DNA of 64,000 nt from assembly GCA_045592745.1 (NCBI GenBank), contig JAZNVH010000031.1, positions 1 to 64,000 on the forward strand, read 5' to 3'. The position numbers were made by a program, and so were the translations under genes. Under the pieces are notes generated by a model, which worked only from the letters and a program-made list of their open reading frames with translations, made no database searches and was not told the origin of the DNA. Shown piece after piece: positions 26,022 through 35,233 of this stretch; positions within the stretch are counted from its first letter, which is position 1, and every line of letters starts with the position of its first letter. Source of the stretch: Aphodoplasma sp045592745. GTDB lineage: Bacteria; Bacillota; Clostridia; UBA1381; UMGS1253.

Positions 26022-26765
26022 TTAAAGTGTAAGTATTTCACACTCACCGTCAGTAATAAGAATTGTGTGCTCGTAATGCGCTGCAAGCGAGCCATCAAAT
26101 GTTCTTACTGTCCAGTCATCATCTTCTGTGTAAACCTCATAATCACCCGCGGTCACCATAGGCTCAACCGCAATTGTCATTCCCGCCATCATGCGAGGAC
26201 CGTGACCGGGCGCACCAAAATTGAAAACGCTTGGGTCTTCGTGGAGTTTTTCTCCTATACCATGACCTGTGTAATCTCTTACGACTCCAAATCCGTTTGA
26301 CTCAATATACTCTCCTATCGCCGCACTTACGTCGCCGATACGATTTTTTCTTTTTGCAAGCTTTATACCTTCGTAAAAGCTCTGACGTGTAACGTCAATG
26401 AGGCGCTTAGCATCGGCGCTTATATTGCCGACTGCAAATGTCTTTGCGCTGTCAGCATGATAACCTTTGTAGCATGCGCCGATGTCTATACTTATAATGT
26501 CACCATCACATAATTTTGTTTTATCCGGTATCCCGTGAATTACACAATCATTAATCGATGTGCATATACTTGCCGGAAAACCACCATAATTCAAAAACGA
26601 AGGTGTTGCCCCACTGCTTTTGATAAAATCATAAGCAATACGATCAAGCTCTTTTGTAGTAATTCCAACCTTTATCGAACGTTTTAACGCTTCAAATGTG
26701 CCGGATACAACTTTGCCCGCCTTTCGCATCAAATCAAGCTCACTATGTGATTTTATTGTAATCAT
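26022..26765 (-). CDS. map: Methionine aminopeptidase type I
   Basis: Removes the initiator methionine from new proteins. The 247-aa product has the metal ligands in order: DGDIISIDIGACYKGYHAD, TGHGIGEKLHEDP, MTIAVEPM and the final HYEHTILIT. It follows adk in the secY-adk-map gene order. Confidence 0.97.
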   Translation of the reverse strand: MITIKSHSELDLMRKAGKVVSGTFEALKRSIKVGITTKELDRIAYDFIKSSGATPSFLNYGGFPASICTSINDCVIHGIPDKTKLCDGDIISIDIGACYKGYHADSAKTFAVGNISADAKRLIDVTRQSFYEGIKLAKRKNRIGDVSAAIGEYIESNGFGVVRDYTGHGIGEKLHEDPSVFNFGAPGHGPRMMAGMTIAVEPMVTAGDYEVYTEDDDWTVRTFDGSLAAHYEHTILITDGECEILTL

Positions 26766-26774
26766 AAATGCCTC

Positions 26775-27410
26775 CTAAAGGCCAAGAGCCTTAAATAGTG
26801 CCTTTCGAACCTGCTCAACACTGCCCCCGCCATCAACGCATACGAGCTTGCCAAGCTTTTTGTAATAGTCCTTAATCAGCTCTGTCTGAGCATGATATAC
26901 GCTCATACGATTTTTTATTGTTTCAATGCGGTCATCATCTCTTTGTATAAGAGCCCCTCCGCACTTGTCACAAATATCACCCTTTGTCGATGGATTGTTT
27001 TTCACATGAAAGGTTGCCTTACACTTTTCACACTCACGTCTGCCTGTAAGTCTTTCAATGATGTCTTCATCATCAACTTCAAGCGAAAGTGCTGTATCAA
27101 TAGCATCGGGAAGCATCTGGTCAAGTGCCTCTGCCTGTGCGACTGTTCTCGGAAATCCATCGAGGATATATCCGTTTTTGCAGTCATCAAGCGCAAGTCT
27201 GTCCTTTACAATAGCGATAACAATCTCATCAGGTACAAGCTCTCCCTTGCTGATTAAAGAATCAGCAAGTTTTCCAAGCTCTGTTTTTTTTGCGATAGCC
27301 TCGCGAAACATTGCACCTGTAGAAATGGTTGGAATAGCTCCAGCTTTGGCAATATACGCAGCCTGCGTTCCTTTGCCTGCCCCCGGAGGACCTAAAAATA
27401 CAAGTTTCAA
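26775..27410 (-). CDS. adk: Adenylate kinase, zinc-lid type
   Basis: Interconverts ATP, ADP and AMP. The product from a TTG start at 27410 (after AGAGGTGG) is 211 aa and begins LKLVFLGPPGAGKGTQAA with the P-loop at once; the frame upstream adds 11 residues that do not belong to the family. The lid has four cysteines (CEKC and CDKC), a zinc-binding form. DGFPRT is the conserved AMP-site motif. Confidence 0.95.
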   Translation of the reverse strand: MKLVFLGPPGAGKGTQAAYIAKAGAIPTISTGAMFREAIAKKTELGKLADSLISKGELVPDEIVIAIVKDRLALDDCKNGYILDGFPRTVAQAEALDQMLPDAIDTALSLEVDDEDIIERLTGRRECEKCKATFHVKNNPSTKGDICDKCGGALIQRDDDRIETIKNRMSVYHAQTELIKDYYKKLGKLVCVDGGGSVEQVRKALFKALGL

Positions 27411-27480
27411 GTTGTATTCCACCTCTTTAATAGCAGTTATCAACTGTCATTATTACCCTTTATTAATACTTATAAACTTA

Positions 27481-28767
27481 TTAATCAAGGAATCCCTTGT
27501 AATGACGCATAAGCATCTGCGATTCAATCTGCTTAACAGTTTCAAGTGCAACACCCTCAACAATCAACAATGAAGTACCACCAAGCATCATGCTCGGGAT
27601 AACCCCGCTAAATGCCATTGGGAATACAGCAATGAACGCCAAGAAGAGTGCTCCTACCAACACAACTCTGTTAAGAACTTTTGCGATGTAATCGCTTGTA
27701 GGCTTACCAGGTCTTATGCCCGGTACAAAACCGCCGTTTCTCTTGATGTTGTTAGCCATCTCCACAGGATTAAACTGCATAGCAGTATAAAAATATGTGA
27801 AGAATATGATGAGCACAAAATAAATTACTGCATAAAGCCAACCGCCGGGTGACATAAGCTCAAAGAAACCATGCCAGAAACCTGTCTGCGGAATACCGCC
27901 TGCAAATTGTGCGATAGTTGCCGGGAATGACACGATGCTCGATGCAAAAATAATCGGAATAACACCTGCCATAGCAACCTTAATCGGAATGTTTGTGCTT
28001 TGACCGCCATACATCTTTCTGCCAACAACTCTTTTTGCATATTGAACTGGTATACGTCTTTCAGCTTCGTTCATAAATACAACAAAGCCTACAACTGCTA
28101 CGCTTAAAACCAATACCAATATAAGCAAAATAGCGCTGACAGCAGTCAAGTTTACACCAAGGAACTCATTATAGAGTGTTACAGCTGCCTGGGGCAATCT
28201 TGATACGATACCGGCAAAGATTATAAGTGAAATACCATTGCCAATACCTTTTTCTGTAATCTGCTCTCCAACCCACATAATAAACGCCGTACCTGCAGTA
28301 AATGTAATAGCAATTACAACAAACGACATAAAGCCGGGGTTTTCAACAACGCCATAAGCCTTCAATGTGAAATAAAGACCTATTGCCTGTATAAGAGCAA
28401 GTACAACAGTTACATATCTTGTAATGCTGTTGATTTTCTTTCTGCCTTCCTCGCCTTCCTTCTGCAATCTTTCGAGTGCAGGGATTGCAACAGCCAAAAG
28501 CTGCATTATAATTGACGAGTTAATATATGGTGTGATACCCATAGCAAATATTGTTGCATTTGAGAATGCGCCACCGGTGAATGTGTCAAGAAGAGTAAAC
28601 AGACCCATACCGCCATCCTGTGACATAAATGCTGCCATAGCGTCAGCACTAAGTCCCGGTACAGGCATAACGCTGCCAAGTCTGTATACTATCAACATAA
28701 GGATAGTAAAAATCATCTTGCTTCTCAAATCAGGTATCGCCCAGGCATTACGTATTGTTTTAAACAA
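27481..28767 (-). CDS. secY: Protein translocase subunit SecY
   Basis: The channel subunit of the Sec translocase, with ten membrane helices across 428 aa (RLGSVMPVPGLSADAMAAF, GIGNGISLIIFAGIVSRLP, GGFVPGIRPGKPT). It starts at TTG immediately after the rplO stop; the ribosome-binding site GAGGTG lies inside the end of rplO, so translation is probably coupled. It lies in the spc operon before adk. Confidence 0.97.
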   Translation of the reverse strand: MFKTIRNAWAIPDLRSKMIFTILMLIVYRLGSVMPVPGLSADAMAAFMSQDGGMGLFTLLDTFTGGAFSNATIFAMGITPYINSSIIMQLLAVAIPALERLQKEGEEGRKKINSITRYVTVVLALIQAIGLYFTLKAYGVVENPGFMSFVVIAITFTAGTAFIMWVGEQITEKGIGNGISLIIFAGIVSRLPQAAVTLYNEFLGVNLTAVSAILLILVLVLSVAVVGFVVFMNEAERRIPVQYAKRVVGRKMYGGQSTNIPIKVAMAGVIPIIFASSIVSFPATIAQFAGGIPQTGFWHGFFELMSPGGWLYAVIYFVLIIFFTYFYTAMQFNPVEMANNIKRNGGFVPGIRPGKPTSDYIAKVLNRVVLVGALFLAFIAVFPMAFSGVIPSMMLGGTSLLIVEGVALETVKQIESQMLMRHYKGFLD

Positions 28768-29208
28768 TTAAATCACCTCAGCCTTTCCGCCTGCCGCTTC
28801 TATCTTGCTGGCAGCCGATTCGGTAAATTTAGCGGCTTTTACTGTCAAAGGCTTTGTTATCTCACCTCTGCCGAGAATTTTGATTCCGTCCTTTACCTTG
28901 CTGATAATTCCCATTTCCTTCAAAAGCTCTGCTGTAACCTCAGTACCCTTTTCAAATTTATCTAATACTTCAACGTTAACAGTAACATACTGCTTGGCAA
29001 AAATGTTTGTAAAACCTCTCTTTGGAAGACGTCTGTAAATAGGCATCTGACCACCTTCAAAGCCTGGTCTTACACCGCCACCGCTACGTGCATTCTGACC
29101 CTTATGACCCTTGCCGGCTGTTTTGCCGTTACCTGTTCCGGGGCCGCGGCCTTTTCTCTTTGCCACAAACTTTGAACCTTCTGCAGGTTGTAGTTCATCA
29201 AGTCTCAT
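28768..29208 (-). CDS. rplO: 50S ribosomal protein L15
   Basis: The 146-aa product has the glycine- and lysine-rich N-terminal part (GRGPGTGNGKTAGKGHKGQ) and the C-terminal signature region ending in KFTESAASKIEAAGG. It is a late-assembling 50S protein in the spc operon between rpmD and secY, and its stop touches the secY start. Confidence 0.97.
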   Translation of the reverse strand: MRLDELQPAEGSKFVAKRKGRGPGTGNGKTAGKGHKGQNARSGGGVRPGFEGGQMPIYRRLPKRGFTNIFAKQYVTVNVEVLDKFEKGTEVTAELLKEMGIISKVKDGIKILGRGEITKPLTVKAAKFTESAASKIEAAGGKAEVI

Positions 29209-29240
29209 TTTGCTGCACCTCCTTTTGTTTTAACTTATAA

Positions 29241-29426
29241 TTAAGCTTCCTCTACTTCGACCAAATGAGAAACCTTAGTAATCATACCTCTTATCTGAGG
29301 AGTATCCTGCTTTTCAACTACGCTGCGAATCTTGTGAAGACCAAGAGCCTTAACTGTTGCAATCTGGTCCTGTTTGCGACCGATTGTGCTTTTCACAAGC
29401 GTAATTTTGAGTGTTTTTGCTGCCAT
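29241..29426 (-). CDS. rpmD: 50S ribosomal protein L30
   Basis: A 61-aa product with the L30 core LKITLVKSTIGRKQDQIATV and LGLHKIRSVVEKQDTPQI. It lies between rpsE and rplO, with a ribosome-binding site before the ATG. Confidence 0.96.
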   Translation of the reverse strand: MAAKTLKITLVKSTIGRKQDQIATVKALGLHKIRSVVEKQDTPQIRGMITKVSHLVEVEEA

Positions 29427-29440
29427 TTAACTTTTCCTCC

Positions 29441-29944
29441 TTAACCCAACAATTCTTCAACGCTCTTGCCACGTTTCTTTGCTACCTCTTCAGCTGAAGT
29501 AAGCGATGCAAGACCATCGATTGTGGCTCTTACCACGTTCCTGGGGTTATTGGAACGAAGAGATTTTGTTCTTATATCTCTTATACCAACAAGCTCAAGT
29601 ACCGCTCTGGCGGGACCGCCAGCGATAACGCCTGTACCTTGTGCAGCCGGCTTAATAAGCACTTTGCCTGCGCCAAATACGCCGACAACCTCGTGCGGAA
29701 TAGTTCCATCAACCATAGGAACAGTAATCATATTCTTTTTAGCATCCTCGATACCTTTTCTGATGGCATCCGGAATTTCAGCAGACTTACCTGTACCATA
29801 GCCAACGTGACCATTCTCGTCACCTACTACAACAAGCGCGCTGAAACGAAATGTTCTACCGCCCTTTACAACCTTTGCAACACGGCTTATATTAACAACT
29901 TTTTCTTTTATATCAAGTGTTTCTGCGTCTATTCTTTCCTGCAT
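29441..29944 (-). CDS. rpsE: 30S ribosomal protein S5
   Basis: The 167-aa product has the double-stranded-RNA-binding-like N-terminal domain (VNISRVAKVVKGGRTFRFSA) and the C-terminal domain with GTGVIAGGPARAVLELVG. S5 affects translational accuracy at the 30S decoding region. It is in normal order, after rplR. Confidence 0.97.
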   Translation of the reverse strand: MQERIDAETLDIKEKVVNISRVAKVVKGGRTFRFSALVVVGDENGHVGYGTGKSAEIPDAIRKGIEDAKKNMITVPMVDGTIPHEVVGVFGAGKVLIKPAAQGTGVIAGGPARAVLELVGIRDIRTKSLRSNNPRNVVRATIDGLASLTSAEEVAKKRGKSVEELLG

Positions 29945-29961
29945 GGTATCCCTCCTTCTTA

Positions 29962-30315
29962 TTAAAACTCTAATCCGCCTTCTCTTGCGCCCTCGGCAAG
30001 AGCAGCAACTCTACCGTGATAAATGTAGCCGCTTCTGTCGAAAACAACTTTCTTAATACCTTTCTCAAGAGCTGCCTCGGCAAGCTTTTTACCAATCTCT
30101 CTTGCAGCCTCGACATTACCGCCGTATGAGCTGTCCTTAAGGCTTGAAGCGGATACGATTGTTACACCGTTTTCGTCATCTATAAGCTGCGCATACATAT
30201 TTTTCAAACTGCGAAATACGCTAAGACGCGGCATTTCTGCGGTGCCGTTAATCTTTTTTCTGATACGCAAATGGCGCTTTAATCTTGCTTTATTGCTTGA
30301 CTTTTTGTTTACCAT
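29962..30315 (-). CDS. rplR: 50S ribosomal protein L18
   Basis: The 117-aa product has a basic N-terminus (RLKRHLRIRKKINGT) and the 5S rRNA-binding core ending DRSGYIYHGRVAALAEGARE. L18 binds 5S rRNA with L5. The spacing to rplF and rpsE is under 20 bases. Confidence 0.97.
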   Translation of the reverse strand: MVNKKSSNKARLKRHLRIRKKINGTAEMPRLSVFRSLKNMYAQLIDDENGVTIVSASSLKDSSYGGNVEAAREIGKKLAEAALEKGIKKVVFDRSGYIYHGRVAALAEGAREGGLEF

Positions 30316-30333
30316 TTAAAATCCACTCCTTTC

Positions 30334-30879
30334 TTATTTCTTGCCGCCTGCTTTACCCTCTTTACGCTTGATAACTTCATCAGCGTACTTAATACCCTTG
30401 CCCTTATACGGCTCAGGCGGGCGCTTCTCACGAACCTTTGCTGCAAACTGACCAACGCTCTGCTTGTCAGTTCCGCCGATTATAATCTGGTTCGGAGCAG
30501 GCACATCAATCGTAATACCCTCTGTAGGCTCCATCTCAACCGGATGTGAATAACCGAGAGTAAGAGCAAGTTTGTTACCCTGCTTTGCTGCTCTGTAACC
30601 AACACCGTTTACTTCAAGAGTCTTTGTAAATCCTTCTGTAACACCGATAACCATGTTATTAACAAGTGTTCTTGTAAGTCCGTGCAAGGATTTGTGATCC
30701 TTGTTCTCAGAAGGTCTTTTTACGATTATTGTATTATCCTGTTTTTCAATTATCATATCTTTGTGCAGTTTTTTTGTAAGAGTTCCCTTAGGACCCTTAA
30801 CTGTCACTGTATTTTCAGCCTCGATTTTGATATCCACGCCAGCGGGAATCGTAATAGGGCTGTTACCAATTCTGGACAT
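30334..30879 (-). CDS. rplF: 50S ribosomal protein L6
   Basis: The 181-aa product starts MSRIGNSPITIPAGVDI and has two repeated L6 domains; the second holds REKRPPEPYKGKGIKYADE, the family signature. L6 lies near the factor-binding site. Ribosome-binding site GGAGG is present. Confidence 0.97.
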   Translation of the reverse strand: MSRIGNSPITIPAGVDIKIEAENTVTVKGPKGTLTKKLHKDMIIEKQDNTIIVKRPSENKDHKSLHGLTRTLVNNMVIGVTEGFTKTLEVNGVGYRAAKQGNKLALTLGYSHPVEMEPTEGITIDVPAPNQIIIGGTDKQSVGQFAAKVREKRPPEPYKGKGIKYADEVIKRKEGKAGGKK

Positions 30880-30917
30880 TTGTGTTACACCTCCTAATTA
30901 ATACTCAAAGCGATATA

Positions 30918-31316
30918 CTACCAAATGAATGCCAGCACTTCGCCACCGATGTGATTTGCACGGGCCTCTTTATCAGTCATAATGCCCTTTGATGTGGAAA
31001 TAATTGCTATACCGAGTCCACGAAGCACCTTCGGAAGCTCGTCCGCACCTGCATATATACGAAGTCCGGGACGTGAAACTCTCTTAATGCCTGTTATAAC
31101 CTTTGATTTGTTCTCACCGTACTTCAATGTTACTCTGATAATACCCTGCTTTGAATCCTCAATAACCTGAAAATTCTTTATATATCCTTCATCCAACAAA
31201 ATCTTCGCAATCGCTTTTTTCATATTGGAAGCGGGGATGTCAACCGTTTCGTGTTTTGCATTGCTTGCATTTCTTATACGTGTAAGCAAGTCTGCAATAG
31301 GATCTGTAATTTGCAT
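30918..31316 (-). CDS. rpsH: 30S ribosomal protein S8
   Basis: The 132-aa product starts MQITDPIADLLTRIRNASNA and ends with GLGIAIISTSKGIMTDKEAR, the S8 signature. The start at 31316 follows GGAAGGAGG. S8 binds the central domain of 16S rRNA and is the spc operon regulator in Escherichia coli; I saw no matching target here. Confidence 0.97.
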   Translation of the reverse strand: MQITDPIADLLTRIRNASNAKHETVDIPASNMKKAIAKILLDEGYIKNFQVIEDSKQGIIRVTLKYGENKSKVITGIKRVSRPGLRIYAGADELPKVLRGLGIAIISTSKGIMTDKEARANHIGGEVLAFIW

Positions 31317-31421
31317 TTTTTTACCTCCTTCCAAAAACTTGGATGCCGTGGCAGCTTATGCACTACTGCCATGACAATTATTTTTACCTACGCGGCTTTT
31401 TTGACGCGCATCTGCTTATTT

Positions 31422-31607
31422 TTACCAGCTTGCCTTTTTAACGCCCGGGATCTGACCCTTGTAAGCTAATTCTCTAAAGCAGATACGGCAAATGCCATAC
31501 TTTCTTAAATAAGCATGCGGTCTTCCGCAAATTTTGCAACGGTTATAAGCCTGTGTGCTGTATTTGGGAGCCTTCTGCTGTTTTAAAATCATCGCTTTTT
31601 TAGCCAT
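31422..31607 (-). CDS. rpsN: 30S ribosomal protein S14, zinc-binding type Z
   Basis: A 61-aa protein with two Cys pairs (CKICG and CRICF), the short zinc-binding C+ form. The longer zinc-free form is not in this window. It lies between rplE and rpsH. Confidence 0.97.
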   Translation of the reverse strand: MAKKAMILKQQKAPKYSTQAYNRCKICGRPHAYLRKYGICRICFRELAYKGQIPGVKKASW

Positions 31608-31621
31608 TTGTGTGTACCTCC

Positions 31622-32167
31622 TTAATTAGCCGACGCGAACGGAGCACCCATAAGTGTTAATAACTCGCGAGCCTCTTCGTCTGTCTTTGCGGTGGTAACC
31701 ATTATGATATCCATACCTCTGATTTTATCAATCTTATCATAATCGATTTCAGGGAATATCAACTGCTCCTTGATACCTACCGAGTAGTTGCCGCGGCCGT
31801 CAAATGAATTTGCACTGATTCCACGGAAGTCACGAACTCTCGGAAGTGCTACGTTAAAGAATCTGTCAAGAAACTCGTACATTCTCTCATCGCGAAGTGT
31901 TACCTTACAGCCGATATTCATACCTTCTCTTAGTTTAAAGTTTGCAACTGACTTTCTTGCCTTTGTGATAATCGGCTTTTGACCTGTTATCTGCGCAAGA
32001 TCGTTTACAGCGCTCTCAATTGCCTTCGGGTTGTCACGAGCATCGCCCATACCGATATTGATAACAATCTTATCAAGCTTCGGAATCTGCATTACGCTCT
32101 TATATCCAAACTTCTGCATAAGTGCAGGAGCCACCTGGTCTTTATAAAACTCTTTAAGTCTTGCCAT
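31622..32167 (-). CDS. rplE: 50S ribosomal protein L5
   Basis: The 181-aa product has the L5 signature KLDKIVINIGMGDA and the central LRDERMYEFLDRFFNVALPR. L5 binds 5S rRNA and bridges the two subunits. Spacing within the spc operon is normal. Confidence 0.97.
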   Translation of the reverse strand: MARLKEFYKDQVAPALMQKFGYKSVMQIPKLDKIVINIGMGDARDNPKAIESAVNDLAQITGQKPIITKARKSVANFKLREGMNIGCKVTLRDERMYEFLDRFFNVALPRVRDFRGISANSFDGRGNYSVGIKEQLIFPEIDYDKIDKIRGMDIIMVTTAKTDEEARELLTLMGAPFASAN

Positions 32168-32191
32168 TTTCTAACCTCCTTTTACATTAGA

Positions 32192-32518
32192 TTAGTCGTC
32201 CAACGTTTCGTTGCACTTTTTGCAATATCTAACTTTTGTTCCATCTTCTAAAATTTTACGGCCCGTTCTTGCGGCGGAGCCACATTTGTTGCATACGAGC
32301 ATTACCTTTGAAGCATAGATGGGAGTTTCCTTTTTAAGAATACCGCCCGTTTCACCTGCTTTTCTCGGCTTTGTGTGTCTTGATGCTACTGAAACGCCCT
32401 CAACGATTACCTTGCGGTCTTCAGGGTTTACGCTCAAAACCTTGCCCTTTTTGCCTTTATCTTTACCAGACAATACTACTACAGTATCACCTGACTTTAT
32501 ATGAAGCTTATTTGTCAT
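32192..32518 (-). CDS. rplX: 50S ribosomal protein L24 with zinc ribbon
   Basis: The 108-aa product has the KOW motif (KSGDTVVVLSGKDKGKKGKV) and a C-terminal zinc ribbon with CNKCG and CKKCN. L24 starts 50S assembly and lies at the tunnel exit. It keeps both cysteine pairs. Confidence 0.96.
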   Translation of the reverse strand: MTNKLHIKSGDTVVVLSGKDKGKKGKVLSVNPEDRKVIVEGVSVASRHTKPRKAGETGGILKKETPIYASKVMLVCNKCGSAARTGRKILEDGTKVRYCKKCNETLDD

Positions 32519-32533
32519 CCTCTCGCCACCTCC

Positions 32534-32902
32534 TTATAGTACTTCGGGTGCCAATGATAAAATCTTCATGTACTCTTTATCTCTGAGCTCTCTTGCAACA
32601 GGTCCAAAGATACGTGTACCTCTCGGGTTCTTATCATCTCTGATTATAACAGCTGCGTTCTCGTCAAAACGAATGTGTGTACCATCGTTTCTTCTTACGC
32701 CCTTAACAGAGCGAACGATAACAGCCTTAACAACATCACCCTTTTTTACAACACCGCCGGGCGTTGCCTTCTTAACGCTGGCAACAACTACGTCGCCTAT
32801 ATTCGCAAACTTTCTTTTCGAGCCGCCCATTACACGAATGCACATAATCTCTTTTGCACCAGTGTTGTCAGCAACCTTCATTCTTGTTTGTGGTTGGATC
32901 AC
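32534..32902 (-). CDS. rplN: 50S ribosomal protein L14
   Basis: The 122-aa product starts MIQPQTRMKVADNTGAKEIM and has the signature RNDGTHIRFDENAAVIIRD. L14 contributes to intersubunit bridges. It lies between rpsQ and rplX. Confidence 0.97.
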   Translation of the reverse strand: MIQPQTRMKVADNTGAKEIMCIRVMGGSKRKFANIGDVVVASVKKATPGGVVKKGDVVKAVIVRSVKGVRRNDGTHIRFDENAAVIIRDDKNPRGTRIFGPVARELRDKEYMKILSLAPEVL

Positions 32903-32932
32903 GAAAATCTCCTCCTTCCTCAGTCCGATTTA

Positions 32933-33193
32933 TTACTGAGCCTTCTCAACGATTTCAACCAATCTCCAACGCTTCTGCTTGGAAAGCGGTCTTGTTTCCA
33001 TTACCTTTACTCTATCGCCGATACCGCATGTGTTATTTTCATCATGCGCCTTCAATTTGTAGGTTTTCTTTACGATTTTACCGTAAAGAGGATGTTTAAC
33101 GTTGTATTCAATCGCAACGGTTATAGTTTTGTCCATTTTGTTGCTTACAACCTTGCCGATTCTTACTTTTCTCTGATTTCTTGCTTCAGACAC
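32933..33193 (-). CDS. rpsQ: 30S ribosomal protein S17
   Basis: The 86-aa OB-fold product has RIGKVVSNKMDKTITVAIEY and the motif GDRVKVMETRPLSKQKRW. It binds the 5' domain of 16S rRNA. It follows rpmC in normal order. Confidence 0.97.
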   Translation of the reverse strand: MSEARNQRKVRIGKVVSNKMDKTITVAIEYNVKHPLYGKIVKKTYKLKAHDENNTCGIGDRVKVMETRPLSKQKRWRLVEIVEKAQ

Positions 33194-33232
33194 AGTCTTT
33201 TCCTCCTTTCATAAATACACAAACCATATCCA

Positions 33233-33424
33233 TTAAACCAATTCGCGTTCGCGGATTATTGTTTTAACTCTTGCAATGCTCTTTTTCACATCTGCAATTT
33301 TTATAGGATTGTCAAGCTGGTTTGTAGCATTCTGAAATCTCAAGTTGAAAAGCTCTGCTTTAAGCTCGCTTAATTTAACATCCAATTCTTCGGTGGTTAA
33401 ATCTCTGATTTCATTAACTTTCAT
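33233..33424 (-). CDS. rpmC: 50S ribosomal protein L29
   Basis: The product from the Met at 33424 is 63 aa, all helical, with LTTEELDVKLSELKAELFNL and NPIKIADVKKSIARVKTII. AAGGAGG precedes the start, and the gene overlaps the rplP end by 11 bases. Confidence 0.95.
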   Translation of the reverse strand: MKVNEIRDLTTEELDVKLSELKAELFNLRFQNATNQLDNPIKIADVKKSIARVKTIIRERELV

Positions 33425-33848
33425 CTGCAGACGCCTCCTTATCCTCACGTACCACAAACTTGCACTTTATTGGCAATTTGTGCATCGCAAGACGCATAGC
33501 CTCGCGAGCAGCTTCTTCTGATACGCCGCCGATTTCAAACATAACTCTGCCCGGTTTTACAACGGCTACCCAGTATTCAGGTGAGCCCTTACCGCTACCC
33601 ATACGAGTTTCAGCAGGTTTTTCTGTTACAGGCTTGTCAGGGAATATCTTAATCCAAACCTGACCGCCTCTCTTGATATATCTTGTCATAGCAATACGGG
33701 CTGCCTCAATCTGATTTGAGGTTATCCATGCCGGCTCAAGAGCCTGCAAACCGTATTCACCGTAGGTAACAACGTTGCCGCGTGTTGCCTTACCTTTCAT
33801 TCTGCCACGCATTACCTTTCTATATTTTACTCTTTTCGGTAATAACAT
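33414..33848 (-). CDS. rplP: 50S ribosomal protein L16
   Basis: The 144-aa product starts MLLPKRVKYRKVMRGRMKG and has the signature WIKIFPDKPVTEKPAETRMG near the A-site region. It lies two bases after rpsC and overlaps rpmC. Confidence 0.97.
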   Translation of the reverse strand: MLLPKRVKYRKVMRGRMKGKATRGNVVTYGEYGLQALEPAWITSNQIEAARIAMTRYIKRGGQVWIKIFPDKPVTEKPAETRMGSGKGSPEYWVAVVKPGRVMFEIGGVSEEAAREAMRLAMHKLPIKCKFVVREDKEASADES

Positions 33849-33850
33849 TC

Positions 33851-34525
33851 TTATTTGCCTCCTTCCGCTTTCTTTGAAGCTTTGCTTTCCGGAAGAATTT
33901 CACCCTTATAAATCCAAACCTTAACACCGATCTTACCATAGGATGTATCTGCTTCTGCAAAACCATAATCAATGTCTGCTCTCAATGTCTGAAGCGGAAT
34001 TGTACCCTCGTGATAATGCTCGCTTCTTGCAATTTCAGCACCGCCTAAACGTCCTGATACACAGGTCTTTATACCCTTTGCACCCATCTTCATTGAACGT
34101 CCCATGCACTGCTTCATTGCACGTCTGAAGGAAATTCTTCTCTCGAGCTGTGTAGCAATATTTTCAGCAACAAGCTGTGCGCACATATCCGGAACCTTAA
34201 TCTCAACAATGTTGATATTTACATCATTTTCAGCCTTGTTTGTAAGCTTTGCAAGCTTTGTTTTAAGCTTACCGATTTCCTCGCCGCCGCGACCGATAAT
34301 GATACCGGGTTTTGCAGCATAGATATTAACAACGAGCTTTGCGCCCTTTCTTTCAATCTCAAACTTGGAAACGCCTGCCTCATACAATGCTTTTTTCAAA
34401 AACTTCCTTATTTTATAGTCCTCAACAAGTGTATCGCCAAAAACGCTGTCATTTGCGAACCACTTTGAGTCCCAGTCCTTAATTACACCGACTCTAAGTC
34501 CATGTGGATTAACTTTCTGTCCCAT
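33851..34525 (-). CDS. rpsC: 30S ribosomal protein S3
   Basis: The 224-aa product starts MGQKVNPHGLRVGVIKDWDS, has a KH domain (KPGIIIGRGGEEIGKLKTKL) and the C-terminal signature LGGAEIARSEHYHEGTIPLQ. S3 is at the mRNA entry channel and has helicase activity with S4 and S5. Confidence 0.97.
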   Translation of the reverse strand: MGQKVNPHGLRVGVIKDWDSKWFANDSVFGDTLVEDYKIRKFLKKALYEAGVSKFEIERKGAKLVVNIYAAKPGIIIGRGGEEIGKLKTKLAKLTNKAENDVNINIVEIKVPDMCAQLVAENIATQLERRISFRRAMKQCMGRSMKMGAKGIKTCVSGRLGGAEIARSEHYHEGTIPLQTLRADIDYGFAEADTSYGKIGVKVWIYKGEILPESKASKKAEGGK

Positions 34526-34541
34526 GAGAAACCTCCTCTCT

Positions 34542-34877
34542 TTATTCCTTTTCTTTAACTACTACTGTAATATGACTTGTTCTCTTTCTGATACGGAATG
34601 CTCTTCCCTGTGCTCTCGGTCTTACTCTCTTAAGTGTAGGACCCTGGTTTGCAAACGTTTCAGAAACGTACAATTTGCTTGTATCCATGTTGAAGTTGTT
34701 TTCAGCATTTGCTACAGCTGACGCCAAAAGCTTCTCAACTAATATTGAAGCCGCCTTTGGAGTATGTCTGAGTATTGCTCTTGCTTCATCAACAGGCTTA
34801 TTTCTTATTAAATCAAGCACGATGCCAACCTTACGGTTTGAAATGCGCGCATAGTTTAAAACTGCCTTAGCTTCCAC
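34542..34877 (-). CDS. rplV: 50S ribosomal protein L22
   Basis: The 111-aa product has the L22 core YARISNRKVGIVLDLIRN and the tunnel-lining loop GPTLKRVRPRAQGRAFRIRK. It lies between rpsS and rpsC. Confidence 0.97.
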   Translation of the reverse strand: MEAKAVLNYARISNRKVGIVLDLIRNKPVDEARAILRHTPKAASILVEKLLASAVANAENNFNMDTSKLYVSETFANQGPTLKRVRPRAQGRAFRIRKRTSHITVVVKEKE

Positions 34878-34916
34878 CTTGGTATCCTCCTTTCATCATT
34901 CGACGAACATTTCTAA

Positions 34917-35189
34917 TTATTTCGATGATTTTGCACCTGCGTGGCCCTTATATGTCCTTGTCGGAGCAAATTCGCCAAGCTTATTGCCAACCATGTCCTC
35001 GCTGATAAACACCGGAACATGCTTTCTTCCGTCGTGCACGGCAATTGTGTGTCCAACCATCTCGGGGAATATTGTCGATGCTCTTGACCAAGTCTTAACA
35101 ACAGCTTTTGTGTTAGACTCGTTCATGGCAACAATTCTTTTCATGAGCCTTTCTTCAACGTATGGCCCTTTTTTAATAGATCTACCCAT
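34917..35189 (-). CDS. rpsS: 30S ribosomal protein S19
   Basis: The 90-aa product MGRSIKKGPYVEERLMKRI with GEFAPTRTYKGHAGAK at the C-terminus is complete S19, in the head of the 30S subunit. Confidence 0.97.
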   Translation of the reverse strand: MGRSIKKGPYVEERLMKRIVAMNESNTKAVVKTWSRASTIFPEMVGHTIAVHDGRKHVPVFISEDMVGNKLGEFAPTRTYKGHAGAKSSK

Positions 35190-35233
35190 ATTTGCTTCCT
35201 CCTTCCGGTAAATATAAATCTTCTTAATTTATA